Source of the DNA: Bryum argenteum
Lineage: Eukaryota; Streptophyta; Bryopsida; Bryales; Bryaceae
Assembly (NCBI GenBank): GCA_037043015.1
Contig: CM073321.1
Coordinates: 24,053,001 to 24,117,000 of the forward strand
Reading direction: 5' to 3'
DNA: 64,000 nt
Under the pieces are notes generated by a model that was given only the letters and a program-made list of their open reading frames with translations, was not told where the DNA came from and did no database searches. How positions within the stretch are numbered: the first letter of the stretch is position 1; every line of letters begins with the position of its first letter. The translations under genes were made by a program, and so were the position numbers. This document shows positions 11,735 to 23,960 of this stretch, piece after piece.

Positions 11735-14700
11735 TTATTATTGTTTTACCCGTGCCTTCTCCTTTGCCGTGGCATTGGAATCTGGTGTTTCCTTCGTGGC
11801 TGCTTTCTTCGTCTCCTTTATGGCTGCATTTCGTCCCGTCAAAGGCTTCGCACTCTTCTCCTTCCCAACCTTACTCAGGGCAACGGCCTTCTCTTCCCTC
11901 TTTTGCTCGTAAGGGCAGCGGCCTTCTCCTTCCCTGCTTTGCTTGCAGCGGCAGCAGCCTTCTCCTTCCCCGCCTTCCCAACAGCCTCCTTACTTTTGGT
12001 GGGCAAGTTTAAGTTCTTCTCCTTCCCCGCTTTGCTCGTAGAGGCAACGGCCTTCTCCTTCCACTCCTTCCCTGCCTTCTCGTTAGCCTCCTTATCTTTA
12101 CGTTGCGGATCTAGGCTCGTCTTCTCATTTGCTACCTTCCAAACAGGGTCTACTGTCTTTGCTTTTCCAATGGTATTAGGAGGGACTATGGACTTTTCTA
12201 GGGCCCCCTTACCTGTAGTGTCGGATTTTGCCCAAGTCTGGCGTTGCTCCACGGGTTCTGCTTGGAGCTTCTCCACTTCCGTCATTCTTAGCCTTTTCCG
12301 AGCGGCCTTTGGAACCGCAGTGTCTTCTTTCGACGGCTTTGGCGAAGTTGATGCAACAATTCTAATGGCGTCGATCTCACGGAGTACCTCCAAGTCCGGT
12401 CTGCCATCATTGACATCTGCTTTGGAAGGACTACGCTCACCTACCTGTGTGCACAAGCACGCATTTGGCTGTCAATATCAATTTCACATTCCACATATTC
12501 AACACTATAAAGAAAAAACCAAAGTTTGTTTCATCATCTCAGCTGACTAAAGAAAAAAAAACTCGAAGTAGGATCAGTGATGCTCCCACCGTGTTAGAAG
12601 GGGGTCGAGGTCTTCTGAATGTAATGGCGATGATGTATGGCTACAATGGGTACTGCGGAAGGTTGGAGAGTTGTTTGCGCTGCAAATGATGTTTCAAGTA
12701 TGGGGATTTTGGGATGCGCCATGATGAGCAATATGTTGGCTTCTATACAGGACATGCGAGAGGCCATGTTCTTCTCCAATGCCAAATGGATTACTCGGCT
12801 TCATGGTGATCTAGGCTCTAGTCTGCTTCCTCCCGACACCTCTCTAACTACGTCAGTGGCCACCTTCCGCTTTCGGGACCCTTTTTCACGTGCCATTTCT
12901 TTCTCTATTTCTTCCCGACTTGGAGACCGCTGAAACTCCATTGCCTGCCACAAAACCATCTTGCAGTTGAACATCAATCAAGCATCAGCATAGGCACTGC
13001 AACTTGACTCAACCTCGTAACAATATGACTTACCATGGTCACAAATGCTTGACTCTACTTAATCGTATGAGATAACTGATAGCAGTAAAGCTAGCCCCGT
13101 ATGGTCATTATCAGATTGGCCTTCACGGCCCCTTCCGATCAACCAGCATAGGAGAGTCTCTTCACGTGTGTCCGATTTGCTCGCATCCTCTCTGCTTCAA
13201 TGACCATCCGCTCATCTACTATGAGTTTTGGAAGATTTATCCAGTGATCTTGTCAAATATGAAGAGGCTCGGGATATCCTTCTAGCATCAATTTCTTCAG
13301 ATGGTACTTTGCACTCTTTAGTTGGCCCTTCAACATGGTGTGGAAAGCCTTATCCGTCACCCTATGCAAGCCTTCCCTATACTCAAAGATGTTTTCCACC
13401 TTTTCCTTCACTCTCAACAACATTGCCGTATCATGCTGCGAATAATTGTCGACGCTAAAGTCTATGTCTCCTGTTTGACCACACAAGCATGTCAGCCAGG
13501 TTCTCCGGTAATCTCTCACCGGGAATCCCTCGTTGTCCACCTCCACAACAAATTTCTTCTGCCCTTCATTTTCTCGGATCAGAAGCACATCCACTTGATG
13601 TTTCAATATTTGCCTCCTCTTGGCCTTCTGATGAGCATCGTATGACTTGTTGTCAGCGGAACTACATAGGCCTTTGCCGCTGGCCCGTTGAAGCTCACCG
13701 TGTCGTGCCTACATGGCCGCCTTTTTCTTTCAGAGCGGTTGGAGTTGTTGTTCTTCAATCGCCAAGTCCAAGTCCTCTATCTGATGATCACGAACGTCCA
13801 TGTTGTTTGTTGCACTTGGCAGGAAATCCGATTGTCTGCGAACATGTGATTTTGCGAACGGCTCATCCGGCGTCGTGAAGTCTAGATGGTAGCCCTCCCC
13901 GGACTACGTATCCTCTCACATCTTGCTGGGCTTTGAAGCTGTGTTAATATCCAACAAAGAAGAAAACAACAACGGGCGAGGGAGCCTTGGCGGTATGGTG
14001 GTACCTCTAGAGCTGAGAATGTCGTTCCTCTTCTTTACACTCCACTCCTGCGGATTGGTTGCGAGTGTGCCTCCCTTAATCGATGGCTTTGGACTCTTCT
14101 CATCAGTTTTTGGGGTGGGTTTTGCGGGGGGTGAAGACGGACGTGCCCGTTTCACAGGAGGCTCCAACGATTGGTCCTCCTCTAGCGAGTCGTTGTCTTC
14201 TTCGTCCTCCTCTTCAGGGCTAGATTTTGAGTCCGCGGTGGACTCCGACCCCAAAACAACCTTCTGGCCCTTCTTCACAGCTCTTGGTGGCTGCTTCTTC
14301 GACGGTGTCAAAAATTTTGACTCCTCCTTTCTATTCTTGCGTCCAGACTTCCTCACAGGCGGTGACAACTTCCCTGCAGGTTTCAAACACGTGAACCTCC
14401 TAGGCAGACGAATCAAGTCTTCATCACATACATTCATGGAGTCCTCAAATACATCGGTGAGAAAGAATCCTCTGTAACACTCGAGCAGAAATTTGTGGAA
14501 ATAAAGCTAAAGTCTGGTATATGTGTTGGACTTCTAGGTCACTGAGATTTGGAATGGTGCGTAGCAGCGCCTGAACTTCTTTACTAGATTGAACTTCTTT
14601 ACTAGGTTTAGCCATGGATTGATCAGCATTCAGTGTCAGAGAGTTAGACTTGTGCTCTAACCTCTTCTTTGATGTTGGTGATGACTTCAAAGGGGGCTGA

Positions 14701-15244
14701 ATGTTTACTCTAGATAGCCCTGCAGCAAGCCCAAGGATTCCGAGCTCCTTCAATTAGGCCTGGTTTCGTTCAACGTTCTTATACTTCTCAAGCTCGTACG
14801 CGCAGGTTGGTGCCGCAACCTCCTTCTTATTAAGTTGTGCCCGTTTACCTCGCTTTCTCTTTCGCCTCTTCGACAAGCTATTGGACGTTGATATTGTGCT
14901 TGTGTCGTCTGACTCAGCGCTGGAGTCGGTGTCATCTGCTTCGTTGAAGGGGGAGTCTTTGTTAGCGTCTATGGCCTCAACTCCCGAACTCGTCGCCGTT
15001 GCCTGCTTTCCTTCGACCTTCTACTGCTTCGTAATGACGATGTCTACTTTGCCCTCGGAACCCTTACCGTCGTCTTCCTCATGCACTGTAGGCCATCGCC
15101 CTCCTCACCCTCGCCTTCCTCAACGTCAATGTCCTTATCCTCGCCCTCTTTACCCTTGCACTCCCCACCCTCGCCCTCCTCACCATCGCTTTCTTCAGCC
15201 GAGCTACTTCCACACTCGCTCTCCTCACCCTCATTTGCATCCAT
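11735..15244 (-). pseudogene. Large unrecognised acidic/Lys-rich gene, decayed by in-frame stops
   Basis: The likely start is ATG at 15244 (MDANEGEESECGSSS), followed by a long Glu/Gly-rich acidic tract. Frames shift near 15,090 and 14,480. From about 14,470 to 13,034 one frame stays open except for stops at 13916, 13904, 13730, 13709, 13253, 13139, 13091 and 13055, all TGA or TAG and compatible with CGA or CAG. It reaches a donor GTAAGT after codon ATG at 13034. A second exon starts at 12959 after CTGCAAG. A third (about 12,456 to 11,735) encodes a Lys-rich tail with repeats of KAGKEKAA type. A nuclear-looking core around RENEGQKKFVVEVDNEGF shows no domain I know. It is divergent from the SET-domain gene 450 bp away, so the two may share a promoter or an element. 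Function unknown. Confidence 0.6.
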
Positions 15245-15499
15245 CTCTCTCCAAAACGACCAGACAATTTCATTTATTGCTGCAAAATGACAGCCATGAC
15301 GGAAAATTGCAATGCAAGGAGAAAGAGAATCATTAGGTGAGTAGGTGGCTATGATCGTCGTTGATGTAACTTGATGTGACACTCAGTTCAGAGAAAATTG
15401 CAGATGGCGGCGTTGCTTTAAATGCAATTAGGGTTGGCAGCCACCTACCTACCTACTCGTAAGCACCTCTGGCTACTAAAAATAGCCATTGTTTTTCAA

Positions 15500-15670
15500 A
15501 TTTGTAGTCATTTTGCTGAGCCTGTATTGTCATTTCCAATCACTAATATGACCTTGTGGACTATGTGTAGTCATATTGACCCTTCTTAGTAGCCCGTTCT
15601 AGTCAAATTGTGACTACTGTCAATCAAGACAATCATACTCTTAGTCGAGTGGTTATTCTTGCTTATTTTC
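15500..15670. promoter_or_regulatory. Cluster of TGACTA/TAGTCA motifs, possible CACTA subterminal region
   Basis: Several copies of TAGTCA or TGACTA occur here, including the hairpin-like GACTATGTGTAGTC at about 15,561, which recurs near 21,930. The same motif is frequent just inside the putative 3' end at 25.1-25.35 kb. The region also lies between the divergent Lys-rich and SET genes and may contain their promoters. Confidence 0.35.
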
Positions 15671-15690
15671 TTGCAATAATTGATTGACAG

Positions 15691-16572
15691 ACAATCGCCG
15701 AGGGAGCTCGCGGACTTGACATTGTGGCAGGAGGAGGAGAAAGGCTGATGGACAGAGACTCACTAGTTACTACTGTCCTTGCAAGCGATGCATGGGGGGC
15801 TTCTGTGTCGGGAGACAATCCGGAAGCACCTGCGCTTGTACAAACGCAATTCCCACCTCACGAAATCTATACTCGTTAGTGACCTATCTACCACCCTCTC
15901 TCAGTTTAGAGAAAGCAATTTGTTATCAGAGATTCCCTGAATTTCTCAAAGAAGTTAGCGGAACTTAATGCAGACCAAGTGTTAACGATGTAGGAACGAC
16001 GTCGGTCGCTTGTTCCTGCAGCAATTACAAACGCGCTGCAAAGGACAATTTTGACGAGGATCCCTATAACAGGAAAGCTCGTTGATAGAACACCTAGAGA
16101 ATCTAACGCGCTTGCTTCAACGTCAACAAGATTATACGGGCAATGACATCCAGGTCCTATCCCAAAGCTGACACAATTTAGATTTTTGAGCCGTAGTTGG
16201 GAGATTAAAGTTTTGAAGTACCCTTTTATAGGATGGGGTTTGTTCGCCATGCAGCCAGCAGCGGTAGGCGATGAGTTGCCTCCATTTGTGGGCATTCTCT
16301 ACTCTCAGTTTGAGTATCGTTCATTGTGTACTTCCAATCCGCGATTCAAACGATACGTCTTGCAAGTGCAGTAAAATGTCCATCAAGATGGGGATGTAGT
16401 ACATGAAAATGTTGCGAGCTTCATCAACAATAGTAAAGGGCGACATGACATAGGGAATTGCATCTGGGAGTACATTGATTTACCTAGACTATGGAGTAAA
16501 CACGAATGGGGGTACACAATGACCGTGGCAATCCGAGACATTGCAGTTGGAGAGGAGCTGTACTTTCTATAA
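15691..16572 (+). pseudogene. SET-domain protein gene, frame intact but six premature stops
   Basis: A single frame runs from an acceptor-like TTGATTGACAG (exon start 15691) to TAA 16570-16572 with no frameshift. It is interrupted by TAG 15877, TGA 15880, TAG 15907, TAG 15991, TGA 16144 and TAA 16372, each one C-to-T change from CAG, CGA or CAA. The C-terminal half has SET-domain hallmarks: GWGLFAMQPAAVGDE (the G-x-G-hFA opening), then FINNSK where SET proteins have the NHS-type motif, and IRDIAVGEELYF at the end. SET domains methylate lysines, usually on histones. The canonical Asn-His pair is Asn-Asn here and no post-SET cysteines are visible, so activity is doubtful even without the stops. 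It points toward the tnp2 gene and may be captured cargo of the CACTA element. Confidence 0.65.
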
Positions 16573-16997
16573 TGTGAATCAATAAAGATATACGTTTTGC
16601 AAACATTTAATTTGGAAGCTACTAACAGATGCACAAACTTCTTAAGACTCACATTCTCTTTTTTTTGTATATGTCTGTTGCATGCGGACTATTAGCAAAA
16701 TACTAATTTCATGTTTGATTTCATGCTCGTGTGTCGCTGTAGAGGGTACAAGTGGACTCTCCAGCACGTTTATGGCCTCTTGGTCAGAGCCCTTCAAACC
16801 CAACAGACAACAATCCGGTCACCGGCTCCAACCCAATAGACAAGAATCAGGTCACAGTGTGTGACGGCACAGTTGATGTTCACCGAATGATTGTTGAATG
16901 CTTAGGCTACTAGGACAATGACGACGTAGTTGTGCATGATTAGAAAACAACGTCTCGATAACATTCAAAGTTACCTGCAAGTGAACTGGAGGGAGAT

Positions 16998-17960
16998 ATG
17001 AACTACCCAGAAGCAGACATGAACATGGATGGCGAGGGAGAAGTAGAGGACATGACGAATTTGTTTGAGCAATCAACGAAGGATCTCAGCACAGTAAATT
17101 GGTAACCACCCTTCTTATATAGAACTGCTTCATACTGTTTGGTGTGACAAACAACTTTAGAAATGAGATGTCGAAGTTGTTGAGGGAGGTCCTGCCATGT
17201 CCAAACTCTCTACCAACATCCCAATACCTAGCAATGAAATACATTCAACAAATGGGAGTGAGCTATGTCTCCATTCACGCATGCCAAAACGGGTGTTGCC
17301 TATTCAAGAAGGAACTGCAAGATGCAAAAGCCTGTCCTAAATGCAACACTTGGAGTTATGTTTGCAATTCTTCCACTTGCTTGGTGAAGGTGCTCCGCGA
17401 CTTTCCGCTTATTCCTTGGTGTTACGAATGTTTCGCTGCAAACGTCTAGGTGAGCTAAACAAATGGCATGCAACAAGGGAGAAAATTGGTAAGAAAGTGG
17501 AGTGCGTACCGGTCTCCAAGGCATAAAAACACATAAACAAGTTGTACGCAGAGTTTGCATCATCCAAACGCAACATTCGATTCGGTTTGGCATTAGAGGG
17601 TGTTAATTCCTTTTCAAACCAATCGTTGAGCCACTCTACGTGGCCCATACTATTGTTCAACTACAACCTCCCCCCCTGGCATGTTACAAAGCAATTCTTC
17701 ATCATGCTAGCATTGTTAATTCCTAGCAAAGAAAGTGCGACATCTGAAAATATAGACGTCTACGTGGCCCCACTAATAGAGGAGTTGCAAATACTATGGG
17801 ATGGTGTTGATGCCGTAGATGTCTCTACTTCTGAGAATAGAAGGCACTACCGTATGTCTCGAATGTTAATATGGTGTATAAATGACTCTCCTGCATGTGG
17901 CTTAGCCTCAAGGCAAGTAACAAAAGGTTACAGGCCCTGACGGACCCTGTCTTTTTTATT
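16998..17960 (+). pseudogene. CACTA tnp2-type transposase, N-terminal part
   Basis: An acidic leader (ATG 16998, MNYPEADMNMDGEGEVEDM) is followed by typical tnp2 (Transposase_21) sequence. It reads LLREVLPCPNSLPTS, then VSYVSIHACQNGCCLFKKE and CPKCNTW (zinc-binding Cys pairs), then NIRFGLALEGVNSF and STWPILLFNYNLPPW, then a block ending ENIDVYVAPLIEELQILWDG. Frames change near 17,400 and a TAA lies at 17524. The match breaks off at about 17,950 just after the TKGY block, where a nested element starts. The protein normally binds subterminal repeats and mobilises the element. With the second part at 21.3-24.0 kb it formed one gene. Confidence 0.8.
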
Positions 17961-18486
17961 GTGTGCCAATATGTTTAAATGCGCATTAAGAATAAGTATA
18001 GTGTCTAGAATCCGACCTAAGTATGTGATAGGCCGTATACTATAAGGCAAATAAGTTTTTACAAATACGTGTTATCTTTAGAATGTACTTTTCAATAAAA
18101 AAGAGTGGATTGTGAACACGTACTCTGCACTCGAATGGCGAGGACGTACTGTCAGAAGCCGGAAATGGGTTAAACACGGCGGCTGAAGGCCGGAGTGGGT
18201 GGAAGGACAATCATGACGCGGAGTGCCAAAGACGGCTCCGTACTAGGTCATGATGGCGGACGGACAGGTTATGATGGTCGGATACCAATCCGACCCTCCC
18301 TAAAATGCGACCCGTCCGCTCTTGTCGTCACCTGCCTTCTCGCTTTCCTGCCTTCTCGCTTTCCTGCTTTCTCGCCCTCTCGCGCTCTTGCTTTCCGCTT
18401 TCTTGCTTTCCGTCCTTCTTTCCCGATCTGACCCCCTGGCCGATCTCTCCCCGGCTACTCGTTACTTTTTGTCGCTTTTCTTCTCG

Positions 18487-20432
18487 ATGGCAGGATCAGC
18501 TTCCGCTCCAGCGCAGGAGGAGCACAAGATCTCGATCAAGTTGGTGCTCCCTATCATTCCGGCCAATGAAGAAGAGAGAACGATGTTGATGGAGGACCTC
18601 GATCGGATGGGCCTGTCCGGCTTGCGCGAGACCCCGTGGGGACTACGTGACCCGGGAATAGTACGCGAAATAAAGACCGGCGCGCCAAACCAGTTTGAAG
18701 GGACGGTTAGAGGGAAAACGGCGTTCTGGACGGCCGATCATTGGAGGACAGTTTACGGCCTGATCGAAAACAGCGGAGTGGGGTTGTGCAGCCGGGAACA
18801 TAAATGGGCGAAGACGGCCTTCCACGGGAAGCCGCAGAAGAACAACGGCTACACAGTGGAAGATTGCAAGGAGCCGAGGGAGCGCGCGGTGATCATGTTT
18901 CTAGTGCCAATCATTCAGCGCAGAAGCCGCATCGAATCACCGTCCGGCTTGCCAACACCGTCCTGGGGATCGGTGCGAGGAGAGCGAGAAGTTAACTGGG
19001 GGATCATCATCCGCGACTTAGTAGTCCGGCTCGCGGAGAATGTGGGTAAGACCCGACCGAGCCTAATCACTACTTTTTATTATCATTTGTTTAAAAAGGA
19101 GGAGGTCCTGACGGAAGAGGAGGAATCGAATTACGAGATCGCGTTGTCGTCCCAAAACAACAGCGTTTTCGAATCCGAGGAGGACGCGGACAGCAAGACC
19201 GTCTACTCGGATGACGAAGAGGACGAGGCCGGATCCGATGAGGAGGACATACAGCCGGATGCTCCTCAAGAGCGGGCTTGCGAGGAAACACCGCCGCGAG
19301 CCGCATCCGAGGTAATCGTACTTCCGTCCCCGTCCCATCCTGAGAAGCCGGCTTCGGCCGGAGTTCGTACCGAGCGCAGCCAAGCTTCGACGGCCGCAGA
19401 CGATGACGAGGTTACGGCCAAGTGGGAGAATCCCATGCAGCCCAACGACCCCCGACTTCCTCCACCTAGCAGTCCGTCCGCAAACCATCCGGATCCGATG
19501 AGGAGGGCGTGGTACCACTTCACGGAGGCTCGTACCACGTATTTCCATTACCAAGGACTAATTGCTAGATTATGTAAGGAATTTGGAGTGCTCACTTTGC
19601 TCGAGGTGAAGCAAAAGTGGGATTCCAAGCCGACCGAGGAGGAGTACCATCGGCTGGAGCGATAGATTACAAAGCTCACGATGGATAATCGACGCTTGAG
19701 GGAGACGGTCAGGCGAAGGGAGTACGAGCTCGTGATTGGCCGACAAGCCGTTCAAACCACTCTCGAGCAGGTCGAAAAGTTGTTAGAAATCTGTGAGACT
19801 CCAACCGATGAACTTCAGAAGGCCAACCTGTACGAGGCCGGAGTCTTGCAATCGGAAGTTTTCAAGGCGGAGACCTTCCGCAACTTCCTACTTGCGGCAA
19901 AGACGTACTCGACGAAGATGCCGAAGTAACGCCCTTTAATGCAGTGCTGAAAAAGCAATGCCGAAGTAAAGGTGGTGCTGGACTCCGTCCGTAAGCGGAT
20001 TACGGAGATGGCATCGGTTCCGGCCTTTGCAGCTACCCCAGCACAGACCCCGACCCCGAGGCATAACCCGGGCGACGTCGAGAGGACGAATGCTTGACCC
20101 TCGAGTCCGGCCAACACCAAGGGCAAGAGTAAGGTGAAGACAAAGGAAGGCGCAGCCGGCCCCGCGGATTCTCCGGCCAAGAACACCCGCACAGCGAAAG
20201 GAAGCTTACGACCGAGCAGTACGAGAAGTCCCCAGGCGCCCAGAAGCCTCACGATATCGGCCTCAAACACTCAGAGGAGGAGGAGTTGAAAAGCGGAGAC
20301 GACACGGATGAGGGCGCAAGCAATGACGAGTACATGATCACGGACGCGAGCAAGAGGGTCAAGACAGGTCGGATTGCAGCCTCGCCATTGAAACGGCCAA
20401 AGCACGGGGTGAGCTCAAGGAAGAAGAGGTAG
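18487..20432 (+). pseudogene. Gag-like mobile-element protein of unknown family, one amber stop in the main ORF
   Basis: ATG 18487 opens a frame that reaches 19929, interrupted only by TAG at 19663. Coding sequence resumes after a shift near 19,945, has TGA near 20,095 and another shift near 20,255, and ends at TAG 20,430-20,432 (about 640 codons in all). Residues 1-200 form a globular region with DHWRTVYGLIENSGVG, WGIIIRDLVVRLAE and HLFKKEEVLTEEE. Next comes an acidic Asp/Glu tract (about 220-270), a Pro/Ser-rich linker, a coiled-coil-like stretch around the amber (ITKLTMDNRRLRETVRRR) and a basic tail ending in RPKHGVSSRKKR. The globular-acidic-coiled-coil-basic plan resembles plant element gag-like proteins. 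I do not recognise the family, and no polymerase or integrase is near. Confidence 0.6.
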
Positions 20433-21300
20433 GACGTATTCAAAGGCCGAAAGCTAGAAGTCGGTCAGGGTTACGAAGCCGGATTAGAATCCGACCTAGG
20501 ACAGTTAGTAAGATCTTTCTTGGGATGCGAGCCGCTCTTTGCGGAGTAGGCCGTGTAGGTCGGCGCCGCAATCCAGCTAGGGATCTAAGTCGTTGACTTA
20601 GAAGTACTTATAGGTGAATACTTAATCATCTAAGACATTCCTTCCTGACTTGTTAATCAAAACCATCTTATGCGCATATTCAGTGTGATCCTTACTCTGT
20701 CTCCCTTTGAGGTTGAGTGCTTAGAAGTCGTATCTACTGTGTCTGGGTCATGAGTTGGAAGTTAGAAATCCGGATTCCTTGCTAGATCGTTACTGTGGAG
20801 TTGAAGTCGGGTTGGGCGTACTCTTGAGTGCCTATGACTCTTAAGCTCATCTAGGTGTCTCAGAGAGGGAAACTACTGAAGTAAACACTTTACGATCTGG
20901 GAGGGTCTGGGAGTAGAGTGTGCGAGGCCAGATTCCAATCCGACCTCCAACTGCTGCAGACTTGGGTTCCTCTGTAGTCTCAGAGGACGGATCAAGCACA
21001 GTATGTGACCAAAATACGTGTAGACGTCCTCTAGCCGGATTCGGAGCTCTTGGAGTTTGTCATTGTAGTAAGTGTGATAGGCCAACCAGGACGGCCTACG
21101 TGACATGCTAATTCAGACGGCCATGACGGATTAGTTGTGGAGACGTAATGCTTGCCTAAGTGTAGTGTTAGTGTAATAGAGTCGAAGTGTGGACGTTTCC
21201 GCCACGATAAACATAAGGGGAAGAGTCTTTGTGCATCTCCTCTTGCAAAGGCTAAAACATAAGTTGGGACTCGAAACGTTTGGTGGTTGGGTGTTTTAGC
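20433..21300. other. Non-coding right part of the nested insertion
   Basis: No open frame of note. AATCCGACC motifs at about 20,487 and 20,935 match one upstream of the gag-like ORF. It could be an untranslated region or an LTR-like end of the nested element. Confidence 0.35.
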
Positions 21301-21308
21301 ACTACTTT

Positions 21309-23960
21309 GTCTTGGTCACTTCACAGAATCCCTGGAACAATACAGGAGTCACCTAAATACGGGTATTACACTAATGAATGTGTAAGGGAAGACAACGTGA
21401 ATACATGGCATCCGACTGGGGCTTCCCAAAATGTGGACCACACGTCACTACAAGGAGATCAGCCGCCCTCGAGAAGAACATCTACTTAGGACATTGGAGG
21501 TTTTTGAGATTGAACCATCCATACTGGCGAATGAAGCGAGCATTCGATGGCCACTAAGAAGTGCGTCCACCCCCACGTAACTTGTGAGGGCGGGATAGTA
21601 TGCGATTTGCACTTCAACAGCGCAGATGGCAACTTCAGTACCAACGAACACGGAATGAGGGTGAAATTGATCCAGTCCATGATACAGGGGTGAAGCGCTT
21701 ATCGGCCTTGTATAGCCTTTCATACTGGAAGGTACTTAATCTCCGTACATTGCATTCCTATGGTATACAACATTGTGATTTTGGATATCAGGATAATCAT
21801 TAAGAATCACCTGAATCTGATGTTATTGAGTTAAAGGAATCATCATATAGTCTGTGTATGATGGGGTTTCACGTTTGCATTCTAATGTGTCGTAGAAATG
21901 TGACTAATTGTTGTAACAACCGTACAAGACTATGTGTAGTCAACACACCACTACGAATACTCATTTGATATGACTGCCAGCATTTTTCTATTCAATTCGA
22001 TCAAAGATTTTTGTCTGCAAGTAAGTTTGCCAAGTGTGGTATGCAAAGGTGGGACCAAGCGTAGTTGTATGTACACGCACAGAAATCGTAACCTATCTAT
22101 TAATGCTCACTAATTCGGTCCCTCCGCTTTTGCACCTCCTAATTATTAGGCATGTCTTAGATGGCATGCACTACGAATAAAACCTATACAAGAACATATT
22201 GAAAACCATATGGAGCTTGAAGGATTTGCTGAAAGTCCGTTTAGATTTTACAGGGTGAATATACGCCTTGAGTTGCATCTGATACCTCGGCAGAAGTCGG
22301 GGTCTCTTGCTCTACCGACAGCTCAATATGTTCTTTCGAAGAAGGAAAAAGAAATATTCATAGGAATATTACGGGGTTTGAAAATGCTCAGCAACTACGT
22401 CGGGCATCTAGCAGAGAGGATAAGTACAGATGGTGACTTGAAGGGGTTGAAATCCTACGACTACCATGTATTGATGCAGCAAATTTTACCCCTCTGCATA
22501 CGGACGTTGCTCTGGAAGGACGTGCGTGTGGCCATTCTAAGAATATGTCGGGTATTTCATCAATTGTATATGAAGGCTATCGATCCAACAAGTATAAAGG
22601 GGTTGCTAGAGGAGACGTCTATAACAATGTGCTTGCTTCAGAAGGTTTTCCCCCCTTCATTCTTTGATGTCATGTCCCACCTTTCAATTTCCTTATTGAA
22701 CAATTGGATATCTGTAATCCGGTAGACACACGATGGATGTACCTAGTAGAGAGGTATCTCAAAATTTTAAAAGGCTATGTTCGACAACGCAACCGCCCGG
22801 AGGGATCGATGGCAGCAGGGTACGTGATGGACGAAACTCTTGGCTTCTGCAGCGAATACATGCAGGACTGCACCTTAACGCAACGTCGGATTTGGAATAA
22901 TATACAAGACTCAAGAATGTACGATGAGATACTGGAAGGCAACAGCCGCCGCAGGATATTAACAGATGAGCTGCGTCAATAGATTCCCAAATTTGTCCTA
23001 AACAACACCAATAAACTAGAAATCTACAAAGAGTAAGCAATGAACATCCCACCTTTTGTTGCGTGATACGCACCGCTGCTTTTGCATAAGTCATGTTCTA
23101 ATCCAATTCATGCTTGCACCGTAGGCAATATACCACGTCAATGGCCGCCAAACAAAGGGGGGAGTGGCGAAGATGGAACCGTCGCCACAATTCCAAGGTC
23201 CCAGAATATTTGCAAGCGCAAGTGTTTGACAAATAGTTTGTTGTAGAAATTAAGTGCAACTTGGAGAGAGGACATGACACACCAGAGGATGTCCAAGCTT
23301 TGGTTTTCCCTCTGTCGTTGGAGGCGAGGTCAAATCGATCCATGTACGCTTATAGAAATCATATTCGTGTCCACACATGAGAAGCTGATCTACTCACATG
23401 TAACAGCGGTGTCTCAGCAACATTCTCACAAGACTGTCGGGCAAGTATGCAAGATCGAAACATCAGAAATGCAAACTTGGAGTACATTGGATGGCTAGAG
23501 GAAATCATAGCAGTCAACTTTGGGAGATACGACCTCGTCATACTGTATTGTAATTGGGTAAAGGCGAATATATCCGGTGCCCGAGCGACAGTAAAGCGTG
23601 ACGAGTATGGGTTCAGGCTTATTGAGTTTGGGAGATTGATTCCGTTCTCTGCTGACTCATTTGCATTTCCTTGACATGTTCAACAGGTCTATCTTGTCAA
23701 CATGGTTGATAATCCAGGGTGGAAGATCGTGCTTCGAAGAATACCACGCAGTTTTCGAGTTGCCTCAACTGCTGATGATCTGCCTGAGCTACAATTTCTT
23801 CAGATGCAATGTGTTGACGCACATCCATGCCTACTGTCAAATATACAGGTGGATGATGTCACACAAATTGCTCCAGTACTTCAAGAGTGTCGGATGATGA
23901 GTACGAATGAAATGAACATGGAGATGCACATTCAAGGTTTAGAAGACCCTGACATCTGAA
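21309..23960 (+). pseudogene. CACTA tnp2-type transposase, C-terminal part with DUF4218 and DUF4216 regions
   Basis: Resumes the tnp2 match at LGH...SLEQYR (about 21,309) and SYWKVLNLR (about 21,725). After about 390 bp that may be an intron or small insertion, the frame at 22,210-22,725 carries IRLELHLIPR, AQYVLSKKEKEIF, LKSYDYHVLMQQILPL and FPPSFFDVMSHLS, which are DUF4218 hallmarks. It continues in another frame with DTRWMYLVERYLKILKGYV and RPEGSMAAGYVMDE to a stop near 22,980. DUF4216-like sequence follows at 23.5-23.9 kb (NWVKANISGARATVKRDEYG, VYLVNMVDNPGWKIVL). The domain order is that of complete CACTA transposases. Frameshifts and stops between blocks show it is dead. Confidence 0.8.

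Larger units (their letters stand above)
17961..21300 (+). mobile_element. Nested GC-rich insertion within the CACTA transposase gene
   Basis: The tnp2 reading stops near 17,960 and resumes at about 21,309 (LGH...SLEQYR matches the LGHRRFL block). The DNA between is far richer in G+C than its flanks and has its own ORF. I found no clear LTRs, terminal inverted repeats or target duplication. A weak direct similarity (TAAGT..GTGATAGGCC at about 18,020 and 21,068) and a repeated AATCCGACC motif (18,008; 18,287; 20,487; 20,935) may be remnants of terminal sequences. The exact ends and class are unresolved. Confidence 0.55.

Noticed and set aside
11573-12550. 325-codon plus-strand open frame rich in Phe, Leu and Ser
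   Set aside because: It is the antisense of the Lys-rich tail (KAGKEKAA repeats) of the minus-strand pseudogene.
13923-14477. 184-codon plus-strand open frame
   Set aside because: Antisense shadow of the acidic/basic region of the minus-strand pseudogene, which has better codon and splice evidence.
15761-15790. CACTAGTTACTACTG as the 5' terminus of the CACTA element
   Set aside because: It lies inside the SET reading frame and does not match the inverted 3' end (CACTAGTACAAATCC) beyond the first seven bases.
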